From the IMG/VR virus record IMGVR_UViG_3300038424_000251, positions 248,001-312,000 of that record: a stretch of 64,000 nt of DNA; one strand, written 5' to 3'. The DNA comes from a virus. Below the pieces are notes generated by a model. It was not told the origin of the DNA. It saw nothing but the letters and a program-made list of their open reading frames with translations, and searched no databases. Positions 52,059 to 60,599 of the stretch are shown here, piece after piece (positions within the stretch are counted from its first letter, which is position 1; each line of letters starts with the position of its first letter). Position numbers and translations under genes: made by a program.

Positions 52059-54077
52059 ATGCCAAATATAGGAAATCAATTATTAACACAGTTAGTGGAA
52101 CTTACAGCACCTGAAGTTCAACCAAATGATATATTTCTTATTGTAGATATAAGTGCTAATGAATCAAAAAAAATTCAAGCATATGATTTGGCATTGTGGT
52201 TGAATGCAAGTGGAAGTCTTTATGCAATTTATGCAGTAAATGCTGATACAGCTTCATATATTTTGGGGAGTGAAGTACATGGAACGGTAATTTCATCAAG
52301 TTATTCAAATAAATCTTCATTATCAGATACCGCTTCTTTTGCTCTGCTTGCAAATAGTTCTTCATATGCTTTGACTGCTTCATTTGCTATGAGTGGGTCA
52401 GGAGGAGCAACTTCCATTACTGCTTCGTATTTACTTTATTCAGGTGTGCCCAATGGAACGGCATCATATGCTATAACTTCTTTCACATCAAATACTGCTC
52501 AAAATGCTATCTTTTTACTTTATAATAGTGGAAGTAATAATGGAACGGCATCGTATGCTATAACCACTCAAAATGTACAGCATTCGACTACATCTGATAC
52601 TGCGTCTTATGTTGCTGGAGGACCAACAGCTACAGCTTCATATGCTCTTTATGCTCAACAATCGGCTCCGGGGTCGTCTAGTTATTTGATATTTTCTTCA
52701 ACTAATGGAACATCATCTTATGCTATGGCTGCACAAGTCATAGCTAATATAATGGCTAATTATGGTATCTTTTTAGCATATACTCAATCAGTTAATATGG
52801 CACAACTTGATGATGTAGATATATTGTGGTCCACAGCAGCAGAGGCCATAACACCCATTGAAGCTATGGGAACTGTAATTGTTCCTTTTACATCATCAGT
52901 TCCTACAAATGGAATTGTATATCTTTCCGCAATGGATAGAAATACAGGATTCCAGACTTTGTTGGATTCAACTCCAATATCAGTGAATGTCCCTATTATA
53001 TATACTTGGGATAATCAATATGCTAGTGGAACTATAGAAACTCCGTTTTCCTTAATGGGGCAATCAAGTTTTTATGGTTCTTATATGTTATTTGTGAGTT
53101 CATCAAATAATATTAAAATTGAACCAACGAGAACTGTTCGATTTAAAATTTCCAGTCAAAGTGACACGGTAAATTCTTATGTAAATGTTCCATTAAGTTT
53201 AAGTGTGTTTCCATCTAGTTCTGTTGTATTCACATTTACATCCACAGATGGTGGTCCTTTTACGGATTATATTACAGGTTTATTTTACACAATGTCTTTT
53301 AATAAACAAATATTTACATTAGATGCCATTAACCAAGGTTTGACATCAATGTATTATTATTGGACATTGAATAGCGTCACAGAATCAAATTTTTCAAATA
53401 ATCCATTATCAATATTGAGTGGTGTACCTAATTCTTTAACTTCTCTATCATGTTCAAATTGCTCTTTGGCATCGTTTTACACATTCCAATCTTCATCGTT
53501 AAGTACTCTAAGTTGTGATGGTAATTTCTTAACATCATTACCAAATTTTCCAACATCCATGTCGTATATAAATTGCTCAAATAACAATTTGACATCTTTA
53601 AATTTACCATTAACATTATCATATTTGAATTGTTCTTTAAATCAACTGACTTCACTACCAAGTGTTCTTCCATCAGGGTCATATACATTTTTGGCTGATA
53701 ATAATCAGATACAAGTTTTACCATCTGCCCTTCCAGATACCATAGTTACTATGTCAATGAATAATAATACTTCATTATTAAACTTTTCACTAACACCTTT
53801 ACCTGCTCAATTGGGTTATCTTTCTTTCAATAATTGTCCAAATATAGGTAGTTTACCGAGCATACCGACAGGAGTTTTATATTTATCTTTACAAAGTTGT
53901 AGTCTTAATTCGACAGTTTTGGAGAATATTACAGCTAATTTAGCATCTAGTAGCTTATCTGCTAGTATGATTAGCGGAACAGTTGATATAAGAGGAAATG
54001 GCGCACCCGATAGTACAGCATTAAACAATTTACAGACGTTAATAAATAATGGATGGGTGGCATTATACGATATGTAA
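52059..54077 (+). CDS. tail fibre-like protein with leucine-rich repeats
   Basis: 672 residues. Same attachment module (LVELTAPEVQPNDIFLIVDI), TASYA-type repeats to about residue 240, a beta-rich middle, then leucine-rich repeats from about residue 455 (SCDGNFLTSLPNFPTSMSYI, INCSNNNLTSLNLPLTLSYL, LNCSLNQLTSLPSVLPSGSY). Bacterial-type LRRs here suggest a protein- or glycan-binding tip. Located 13 bp after the preceding fibre gene. Confidence 0.78.
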   Translation: MPNIGNQLLTQLVELTAPEVQPNDIFLIVDISANESKKIQAYDLALWLNASGSLYAIYAVNADTASYILGSEVHGTVISSSYSNKSSLSDTASFALLANSSSYALTASFAMSGSGGATSITASYLLYSGVPNGTASYAITSFTSNTAQNAIFLLYNSGSNNGTASYAITTQNVQHSTTSDTASYVAGGPTATASYALYAQQSAPGSSSYLIFSSTNGTSSYAMAAQVIANIMANYGIFLAYTQSVNMAQLDDVDILWSTAAEAITPIEAMGTVIVPFTSSVPTNGIVYLSAMDRNTGFQTLLDSTPISVNVPIIYTWDNQYASGTIETPFSLMGQSSFYGSYMLFVSSSNNIKIEPTRTVRFKISSQSDTVNSYVNVPLSLSVFPSSSVVFTFTSTDGGPFTDYITGLFYTMSFNKQIFTLDAINQGLTSMYYYWTLNSVTESNFSNNPLSILSGVPNSLTSLSCSNCSLASFYTFQSSSLSTLSCDGNFLTSLPNFPTSMSYINCSNNNLTSLNLPLTLSYLNCSLNQLTSLPSVLPSGSYTFLADNNQIQVLPSALPDTIVTMSMNNNTSLLNFSLTPLPAQLGYLSFNNCPNIGSLPSIPTGVLYLSLQSCSLNSTVLENITANLASSSLSASMISGTVDIRGNGAPDSTALNNLQTLINNGWVALYDM

Positions 54078-54105
54078 TACTTATACTTAAAAGGAATATA
54101 AAAAT

Positions 54106-55053
54106 ATGTCATTACAAAGCATACCAATCAGTGGTTTAAATCCGGATAGTGTAGTTGTATCAAGTGATTTTATACCAATAGTTCAAAGTTCTTCTTTAAC
54201 AACTTTTAGAGTACCATTGTCAGTGTTAGCGAATTGGATATCTTCGTCTGTTGATGCTAGTTCTTCATTTTCATCTGTATCAGCATCATATGCCTACTCA
54301 GGCAGTTGGGCTTTTATGAGTATTAGCTCCAGTTATTTAATTTATCCTAATTTATCTACTGCTTCATATGCAATAAGTTCAAGTTATGCAATAAGTTCAA
54401 GTTATACAATAAGTGCTTCGTGGGCATCATCGCCTGCTAGTTCTTCGTGGGCTTCTCGGTCTATTTGGTCGTTATCATCATCGTTTGCTTCTCGGTCTAT
54501 TTGGTCGTTATCATCATCGTGGGCTTCACAGTCAATAAGTTCATCGTGGAGTCCATTTATTCCATCAGTTAGTGCCTCATATGCTTTTAACTCATTGAGT
54601 TCAAGTTATTCAGCAACAGCAAGTTATACACCACCATCTGCTAATATGATACGTGCTTTTGGTACGATATTAATGGCGCAAGCAAACAAATATGATACTA
54701 TACTTATTTCATCAGCTTCATATAACATAAAATCTGCTGTATATTTAGGTAATAATAATGCAAGTAATATTCTACCAGATAATAATTGGTCTTCACCATT
54801 AGGTGTAAATACATTACACACTCATTTACCCGGAAATGCCATTTGTATTACGTTTAATAATCCTATGCCAACAAAATATTATACGGTTGTAAATACCTAT
54901 AATGGATACGAACCTTATGGGTATGAGGGTATTAATACATATATCAGTCCAGTAGGTCAAACTATTAATGGATATACTATGTCATTTTCTGGTGGTGATA
55001 ATAGTAGTACTGAAGGAAAATTCTTAACTAATTTCATGGTTTTACATCCGTAA
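54106..55053 (+). CDS. tail fibre-like protein
   Basis: 315 residues with Shine-Dalgarno AAAGGA. A diverged attachment module (IPISGLNPDSVVVSSDFIPI), then near-perfect internal repeats (ISSSYAISSSY; ASRSIWSLSSS twice at about 115-150), and a C-terminal domain (residues about 180-315). The nucleotide repeats could recombine and change fibre length. Confidence 0.72.
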   Translation: MSLQSIPISGLNPDSVVVSSDFIPIVQSSSLTTFRVPLSVLANWISSSVDASSSFSSVSASYAYSGSWAFMSISSSYLIYPNLSTASYAISSSYAISSSYTISASWASSPASSSWASRSIWSLSSSFASRSIWSLSSSWASQSISSSWSPFIPSVSASYAFNSLSSSYSATASYTPPSANMIRAFGTILMAQANKYDTILISSASYNIKSAVYLGNNNASNILPDNNWSSPLGVNTLHTHLPGNAICITFNNPMPTKYYTVVNTYNGYEPYGYEGINTYISPVGQTINGYTMSFSGGDNSSTEGKFLTNFMVLHP

Positions 55054-55088
55054 AATAGTTATAATATATTACTACTGATGAATTCATA

Positions 55089-56090
55089 ATGAAAGACAAA
55101 AACTTACTAAAGTCTAAATTTTCATGGATATTAGGATGTTCAGCACTTTTTATAGCATTGTGTGCAGCATTTTTTAGTGTTTATGGTATTTCAACCCTTT
55201 TTGCAGGAGCATTTATTTCCGCTGTAATTATGGCGTCATCTCTTGAAATAGGTAAATTGGTTGGAGTTACATTTCTATATCGTTATTGGACAAAATGTAG
55301 GGGATTTTTAAAAGCATATTTAATAAGTGCTATTTTGGTATTAATGCTTATAACGTCATTAGGTATTTTTGGTTATTTATCGGCTGCTTATCAAAAATCT
55401 TCCTCAGAATTTAATGTGGCACAAGAAAAGATATCAAATGTACAGGACCAAAAAACCTATTACAAAGATAAAATAGATGTGGCTAAAAAGCGTATTGATG
55501 ACCTTACTAAACTTCGGGCTTCTCAAGAAACTACAATAAATAACGTGATAGAAAAGAAAGGTCTTTTTTCTTCAAAGTGGAATCAATCATCACAACAACA
55601 AACGGTGGATTTAATCTCTGATACTGATAAGAGTATAAAAGAAGAAAATCAAAAAATACAAGAATCTATTGATACTATTCGTGGTATTGACAATCAAATT
55701 AATCAGTTAAAATCAACAATAGTAGCAAGAAAAGATATTCAGACTTTTAAATTTGTTGCCGATGCATTAAAATTACCATTGGATACTGTAGCTAGATGGT
55801 TTATTTTATGTTTAATTTTTGTATTTGACCCATTGGCAATTTCTTTAGTTTTAGCATACAATGTAGCTGTTTATAGAAAAGAAGATGAATCCGTATATGA
55901 TAGAAATACAAATAATATTCCAGTATTGTTGAAAAGCGAACCAGAACCTTTGCCACCACCCATATCTCAACCAAAAATTGATTCAGAACCTTTGCCTACT
56001 GTCAAAGAGGAACCAAAAGTAGAGAAAATAGAAGAAAAGAAACCTAAATATAATATGCCATTGTGGTATAAACAAATGTTTAAACTTTAA
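55089..56090 (+). CDS. polytopic membrane protein with coiled coil
   Basis: 333 residues. Three N-terminal membrane helices (about residues 12-34, 38-60, 74-97), a long coiled coil (105-215, rich in Lys/Glu/Gln), a fourth helix (232-258) and a Pro/Glu-rich tail. The layout resembles DUF4407-type proteins and membrane proteins found beside structural genes in T4-like phages. Role unknown; perhaps infection-cell envelope contact. Confidence 0.65.
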   Translation: MKDKNLLKSKFSWILGCSALFIALCAAFFSVYGISTLFAGAFISAVIMASSLEIGKLVGVTFLYRYWTKCRGFLKAYLISAILVLMLITSLGIFGYLSAAYQKSSSEFNVAQEKISNVQDQKTYYKDKIDVAKKRIDDLTKLRASQETTINNVIEKKGLFSSKWNQSSQQQTVDLISDTDKSIKEENQKIQESIDTIRGIDNQINQLKSTIVARKDIQTFKFVADALKLPLDTVARWFILCLIFVFDPLAISLVLAYNVAVYRKEDESVYDRNTNNIPVLLKSEPEPLPPPISQPKIDSEPLPTVKEEPKVEKIEEKKPKYNMPLWYKQMFKL

Positions 56091-56195
56091 TACTTGCCAA
56101 AATGAATAACATATATTAAACTCAATTATATTAAAAATTTTGATATTTAATTAGTTATTCAACTATATATGACGCTGATAATCCTTATGTAATTA

Positions 56196-56333
56196 ATGAT
56201 GAATCAATCTGATATAAATTGTATAGTAGAACTATTAAGTAAAGCCATAAAACAAAATGATTGGGATGCCGTGGCAGAAGCTCTTGAATATATTCAAGAA
56301 TTTCAAGATGACCCCCAATATGAAGAAGAATAA
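56196..56333 (+). CDS. 45-residue acidic protein
   Basis: MMNQSDINCIVELLSKAIKQ, then NDWDAVAEALEYIQEFQDDP and QYEEE. A helical, acidic small protein. Stop TAA is 3 nt before the next ATG, so translation is probably coupled. Unrecognised. Confidence 0.55.
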   Translation: MMNQSDINCIVELLSKAIKQNDWDAVAEALEYIQEFQDDPQYEEE

Positions 56334-56336
56334 CAT

Positions 56337-56630
56337 ATGTTAATTTCTTTAGTTATATTGTTGTTAATATTATTAATAGTATCTGTTGTTTTCAACTTTC
56401 TCCTTTTAAAAGCAGGTGAACGACAACTTGTAATAAATGAATTGTATATAAGCTGGATATCTGAATGGAGAATACAAGTTCTAAAGACTTGGGCACATAT
56501 GAAAATGCTTGATGATAAGCAAATGTTTGAAAAAGACGATGAAGTTGGCATTGTATTTCAAGATATGAAAGACCTTATACAGAATCTTAATAATAGAACT
56601 GAAGAAACCATAGAAGAAGAAGGAGAATAA
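56337..56630 (+). CDS. single-span membrane protein
   Basis: 97 residues: an N-terminal transmembrane helix (LISLVILLLILLIVSVVFNF) and a cytoplasmic acidic helical tail (KMLDDKQMFEKDDEVG). Directly upstream of the late sigma gene. Unknown role. Confidence 0.6.
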   Translation: MLISLVILLLILLIVSVVFNFLLLKAGERQLVINELYISWISEWRIQVLKTWAHMKMLDDKQMFEKDDEVGIVFQDMKDLIQNLNNRTEETIEEEGE

Positions 56631-56638
56631 AATTTTCT

Positions 56639-57568
56639 ATGAAGAAGAAAAAAACCCTGAAGCATAGTCATGTCCATAAATTCAATAAGAAGAATAGAAA
56701 ACTAAGAAAAAAAACTATTCATCGAAAAAAAAGAGTTGTTCGTCATTATAGAAGAAAGGTGATGCGCCGATATCATAAGAAAAGAGTTATAAAAAATCCT
56801 ATAATATCATCTGTATCTCCCATTGTAGTAATTACACCACCAAAACGAGGTAAAAGAAGTAGTAACACCTCCATTAGTAAGATGTATTTTACTAAAGATA
56901 CTGAGGATTCTATTATTAAATATAATAACACAACTGATTCTCAAATTAGAGAAGATATTTACAATACTAAAATTAAACATCCGTTTGAAAAATTAGTTGA
57001 GAATATTTTTAATACATTTAAATTTAGTTATTTTGAAATTGGTCCTTTGGATGTTCAAAAAGAAACTGTCGCTCATTTAGTATCAAACATACATAAATTT
57101 GAAGCTGGAAAGGGTAAAGCTTTTTCTTATTTTTCAATTATAGCAAAACATTATTTAATTGCGTTAAATAACTCAACTTATAAAAGACGTAACCAACATG
57201 TCGAAATAAGTGAAGAGCATGATGAAAATACAGTTCAGCTTCAAACCGAAGATAAACATTATAAAGATGCAGAAATGCATGAATTCATGGAGTTGATGAT
57301 AAAATTTTGGGAAAATAATGTAGGAAAAATTTTTACCAAACAAAGGGATTTAGATATAGCTAATGCGGTTATTGAATTGTTTAGAAGTTCTGACCGAATA
57401 GATGCATTCAATAAAAAAGCTTTATATCTCTATATCCGAGAAATTTCGTCTTGTAAAACCCAGCAAATTACTAAAGTAATCAACAAGATGAAACAATATC
57501 AAAATAACATATCCCGTTCTTATCTTAACCAAGGTTCTATAAATACCGAAAATTACATAAAGGTTTAA
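56639..57568 (+). CDS. 55: gp55-like late sigma factor
   Basis: 309 residues. Residues about 95-180 match the T4 gp55 core: IREDIYNTKIKHPFEKLVEN, IFNTFKFSYFEIG, HKFEAGKGKAFSYFSIIAKH. This diverged sigma-2-like protein directs host RNA polymerase to late promoters. Unusually the first 70 residues are an extra His/Lys/Arg-rich extension (KKKKTLKHSHVHKFNKK, then RRKVMRRYHKKRVIK). It precedes the baseplate operon, and TATTTATA boxes in the window are candidate targets. Confidence 0.82.
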   Translation: MKKKKTLKHSHVHKFNKKNRKLRKKTIHRKKRVVRHYRRKVMRRYHKKRVIKNPIISSVSPIVVITPPKRGKRSSNTSISKMYFTKDTEDSIIKYNNTTDSQIREDIYNTKIKHPFEKLVENIFNTFKFSYFEIGPLDVQKETVAHLVSNIHKFEAGKGKAFSYFSIIAKHYLIALNNSTYKRRNQHVEISEEHDENTVQLQTEDKHYKDAEMHEFMELMIKFWENNVGKIFTKQRDLDIANAVIELFRSSDRIDAFNKKALYLYIREISSCKTQQITKVINKMKQYQNNISRSYLNQGSINTENYIKV

Positions 57569-57586
57569 TAAAATACCATACGCCTC

Positions 57587-57594
57587 TATTTATA
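57587..57594 (+). promoter_or_regulatory. candidate late promoter box
   Basis: TATTTATA, 4 nt before the ATG at 57599, heading the baseplate genes. Confidence 0.55.
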
Positions 57595-57598
57595 GGGT

Positions 57599-57976
57599 AT
57601 GGAAACTGATTTTGAATTATTTGAAGGAAAATCCTTCAGGGATTTATGTAGAGATATTGTTACTAATCAAACTCATCGCAAAGAACAAATCGAAATTTTT
57701 ATTGGAGATTTGCGTCCAATGATTAAAACGGTTAACGATGCTATGCAAGTTGTTCCTCTTATAAAACAATATATTGATGCAGGCATTTCTAATGACGAAC
57801 ATCTTGTAAAATTGGCTCAAATTTGCCAAAGAATTATGGCTATTCAAGCTAATGTTGAAGCCGGTGGTGGTTCTTTTGGTCTTAGTGAAGAAGAAAAAAA
57901 AGAATTGATGACTACTATTGATGAGATTAAGAAATCAGATTCGGTTATTGTTAAAACTATTTCTCAAAAGGAATAA
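57599..57976 (+). CDS. hypothetical protein of baseplate operon
   Basis: 125 residues, helical, with a Gly-rich loop (EAGGGSFGLSEEEKKEL, about residues 88-104). First gene of the 57599-62588 structural block, 3 bp before the hub-like gene. In T4-like phages small proteins at this place are tail assembly or baseplate factors; identity not established. Confidence 0.6.
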   Translation: METDFELFEGKSFRDLCRDIVTNQTHRKEQIEIFIGDLRPMIKTVNDAMQVVPLIKQYIDAGISNDEHLVKLAQICQRIMAIQANVEAGGGSFGLSEEEKKELMTTIDEIKKSDSVIVKTISQKE

Positions 57977-57979
57977 GTT

Positions 57980-59596
57980 ATGTCATATTGGAATAGACCT
58001 TTTAGTAACTTTGCTCCTTCGTTAGATACAGTATCTCTTTCTGCTGGTATGCGAAAGGGTAAGACTACTGCTGATGAATTTTATGAAATAGAACCTGCTA
58101 TAGTCTTAGATATAATATTAGACATAAATCATCCTTATTTTAAAGAAAAAAATTATAAATTGATTCCTGACCAATGGCCTGTCTGTATAAATGGAAAACC
58201 GCCTCTAAATACCGACCAAGATTATACTTGGGTAGGTAGAGCGCAAGTCAGGCTTCTTTATAGTCAACGTAATGTAGCTAAAGAAGATTTGATATGGGCA
58301 ATACCTTTGGAATCCAATATATCAGAATATCCTGTATTAAATGAAATTGTTGGTGTAGTATTTTATTTGGGTCAATATTATTATACAAGAAAAATTAACA
58401 TCTTTAATACTCCTAACGCTGATGCTAATTTTAATATGGAATTAGCGTATGGTGGATTTAGAGATAATCCTCAATCTATAATTCAAGGAAATAGAGAATT
58501 ATTGGTTAATTCTACAGACCCAAAAATTCCGTATATTGGACCACCCTCTAAGTTAAACTCTTTAGGTAGTGTTGGATATGTAGGTGCATTAGGAAGATAT
58601 TTTTTTTATAATAATAGAATACGATGCCTTAAGAGAAGAGAAGGAGATTTGATTTTTGAAAGTCGTTTTGGGCAGTCTATTCGATTTGCTTCTTATGATG
58701 ACAACAGAAATAATGATAAAGGTTATAATTCTGATTTCAGTGGATATGCTGATTATAAAGGTAGTGGTATAACCAATCCATATTCTAAAACAGAAGCAGG
58801 TGGCGGCAATCCTATGCTTCTTATTCGCAATCGTCAACGACCATTAAATTCAACAAGTGATGATGAGAAAAATGTTGGTGGTTACATGCTAGAAGATATT
58901 AATAATGATGGTTCTTCTATACATCTTACATCAGGTGTTACTTTAAGTGCATTTCAAACAACATGCTTAAAGAAAATGTGGGGAATGGGAGAAGAACAAT
59001 CTAAATTTAACGGTAATACTTTATTTGTATTTCCTAAATTATTAGGTGACCAGATAGTAATAAACAGTGATAGAATTGTTATTTCAGCTAAAAGAAACGA
59101 AATGTTTCAATATTCAAAAAAACGAATGGCATTTGTTACGGATGATGAATTTACAGTTGATGCTCAAAATCAAATAGTTATTAACACAAACAATAAAACG
59201 GTATTAAATTCCCCGGCTATTTATTTAGGAGAATATAATCAGACTAATGAACCTGTTTTGCTTGGGCAAACATCGGTCAATTGGCTGTATAATTTGTGTA
59301 ATTGGTTATTGGAACATACCCATTGGTATAAACACAATCATCCGGATGCACAGGGTGGAACAGTGGGTGGCCCAAATCCGGTTCAAACACAAGCATCGGT
59401 TCAGATAGCATCTTTGATTGTATTAAGAGATACTTTAAATTTATTAATGAGTAGAAGAGTATTTGTAGTGGGTGGCGGGCTAGCACCGGGTGTGAATGGT
59501 GGGACTATTCCAAACGGTGCATCACCTGTAACAATAACCACACCTTCTGGGACTGGAGTTCCGGGCGGATGGGGCGGGTCTAATTATAAAACATAA
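57980..59596 (+). CDS. gp5-like baseplate hub / spike protein
   Basis: 538 residues. The N-terminal half includes an OB-type region (EFYEIEPAIVLDIILDINHP, WVGRAQVRLLYS). The middle (KLLGDQIVINSDRIVISAKR, then NQIVINTNNKTVLNSPAIYL) has repetitive short strands suggestive of a triple beta-helix spike. HTHWYKHNHPDAQGG provides metal ligands, and the tail is Gly/Pro-rich. Resembles hub proteins of cyanophage-type myoviruses that lack the T4 lysozyme domain. Function as central spike is inferred. Confidence 0.7.
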   Translation: MSYWNRPFSNFAPSLDTVSLSAGMRKGKTTADEFYEIEPAIVLDIILDINHPYFKEKNYKLIPDQWPVCINGKPPLNTDQDYTWVGRAQVRLLYSQRNVAKEDLIWAIPLESNISEYPVLNEIVGVVFYLGQYYYTRKINIFNTPNADANFNMELAYGGFRDNPQSIIQGNRELLVNSTDPKIPYIGPPSKLNSLGSVGYVGALGRYFFYNNRIRCLKRREGDLIFESRFGQSIRFASYDDNRNNDKGYNSDFSGYADYKGSGITNPYSKTEAGGGNPMLLIRNRQRPLNSTSDDEKNVGGYMLEDINNDGSSIHLTSGVTLSAFQTTCLKKMWGMGEEQSKFNGNTLFVFPKLLGDQIVINSDRIVISAKRNEMFQYSKKRMAFVTDDEFTVDAQNQIVINTNNKTVLNSPAIYLGEYNQTNEPVLLGQTSVNWLYNLCNWLLEHTHWYKHNHPDAQGGTVGGPNPVQTQASVQIASLIVLRDTLNLLMSRRVFVVGGGLAPGVNGGTIPNGASPVTITTPSGTGVPGGWGGSNYKT

Positions 59597-59604
59597 TACA
59601 TAAT

Positions 59605-60159
59605 ATGAAAATAGATGAATTAAGAAAAGCTATTCGACACTTGGTAAGACAAGAAGTTAAAAAAACGGTAGCAGAAGAGGTCAGTAAAGCTATGGGTAAG
59701 GTGTTGGTGGAAATGGTAAAGGAAATTAAATCCAATAATCCTTCTAAGATAATTGAAGATGTTGAAGAAGTGCCAGAATCTACTGCTGCTATCATACAAA
59801 CAAAAAATCCAAAACTTAATTCTGTTTTGGCTGAAACTGCTCGTAATTTCAAACCATTACAGAAAACAACTGATGCATCTTTGATAGAATTGATTGGTGG
59901 CGGAATGGCAAAAATAGGTCAAGAGGAAAATATGGAATCAGAACAACCTGCTACTAAAATAGATTTCCTGAAACAAATAGTAGGACAGCCATCAGAAGTA
60001 AGTCAACCATCTGCTTTAGATGGCGGAGCTGAAGTTCCTGCTGCTTTAAAGAAGGTTTTCAAAAAGGACTTTAGAGCTATTATGAAAAGGATAGATGAAC
60101 AGAAAAAGGGAACAGCTAGTGGAGGATATATTGATACTACAAAACTTTTATCTGGATAA
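59605..60159 (+). CDS. baseplate-region protein, function unknown
   Basis: 184 residues. The N-terminal amphipathic helix MKIDELRKAIRHLVRQEVKK resembles the recurrent motif loosely. The middle is low-complexity Ser/Pro/Glu-rich, the end basic (KKVFKKDFRAIMKRIDEQKK). Position between hub-like and gp25-like genes suggests a baseplate assembly or tail-length accessory protein. Confidence 0.55.
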   Translation: MKIDELRKAIRHLVRQEVKKTVAEEVSKAMGKVLVEMVKEIKSNNPSKIIEDVEEVPESTAAIIQTKNPKLNSVLAETARNFKPLQKTTDASLIELIGGGMAKIGQEENMESEQPATKIDFLKQIVGQPSEVSQPSALDGGAEVPAALKKVFKKDFRAIMKRIDEQKKGTASGGYIDTTKLLSG

Positions 60160-60161
60160 TT

Positions 60162-60596
60162 ATGGCAACTATAGTCACAAATCCTATATCAGCAGTTCCA
60201 ATTGGATTAACTTTACCAATTCAAGATGGTAATAGTGGATATTTTGCACAATCGTTTGATACTTTAACACAAGTTAAAACCAATATTACTAATCTTTTAA
60301 ATACTCGTCAGGGAGAAAAAAGATTTCAACCAACATTTGGAACAAGATTATGGAATTTGGTTTTTGAACAAAACGTAGATACGTTGAAAGACCAAGCAAT
60401 TAATATAGTGAGTGAAGATATATCATCATGGATACCAAATGTGACGGTTACTAATGTAACTGCTAATTTATTAACAAGTAATCAAATAATAGCAGAAACA
60501 GATATTTATATGTTGGAAATTGCTGTGACTTTCATGGTAAATTTAACAAAACAAATTGACACGGTAATAGTAACAATTAATAATGCCTTACAGTAA
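60162..60596 (+). CDS. 25: baseplate wedge protein gp25
   Basis: 144 residues of the GPW/gp25 family: SFDTLTQVKTNITNLLNTRQ, GEKRFQPTFGTRLWNLVFEQ (cf. the EPR motif region), then DQAINIVSEDISSWIPNVTV. The fold is lysozyme-inhibitor-like and forms the sheath-initiating ring with gp53 in T4. Length matches T4 gp25 (132) closely. It precedes the gp6-like gene by 3 bp, the conserved order. Confidence 0.9.
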   Translation: MATIVTNPISAVPIGLTLPIQDGNSGYFAQSFDTLTQVKTNITNLLNTRQGEKRFQPTFGTRLWNLVFEQNVDTLKDQAINIVSEDISSWIPNVTVTNVTANLLTSNQIIAETDIYMLEIAVTFMVNLTKQIDTVIVTINNALQ

Positions 60597-60599
60597 TTT

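Noticed and set aside
53428-53724. Minus-strand Met/Asn/Leu-rich frame in the fibre gene
   Set aside because: Shadow of the repetitive leucine-rich repeat sequence; no promoter or start signal.
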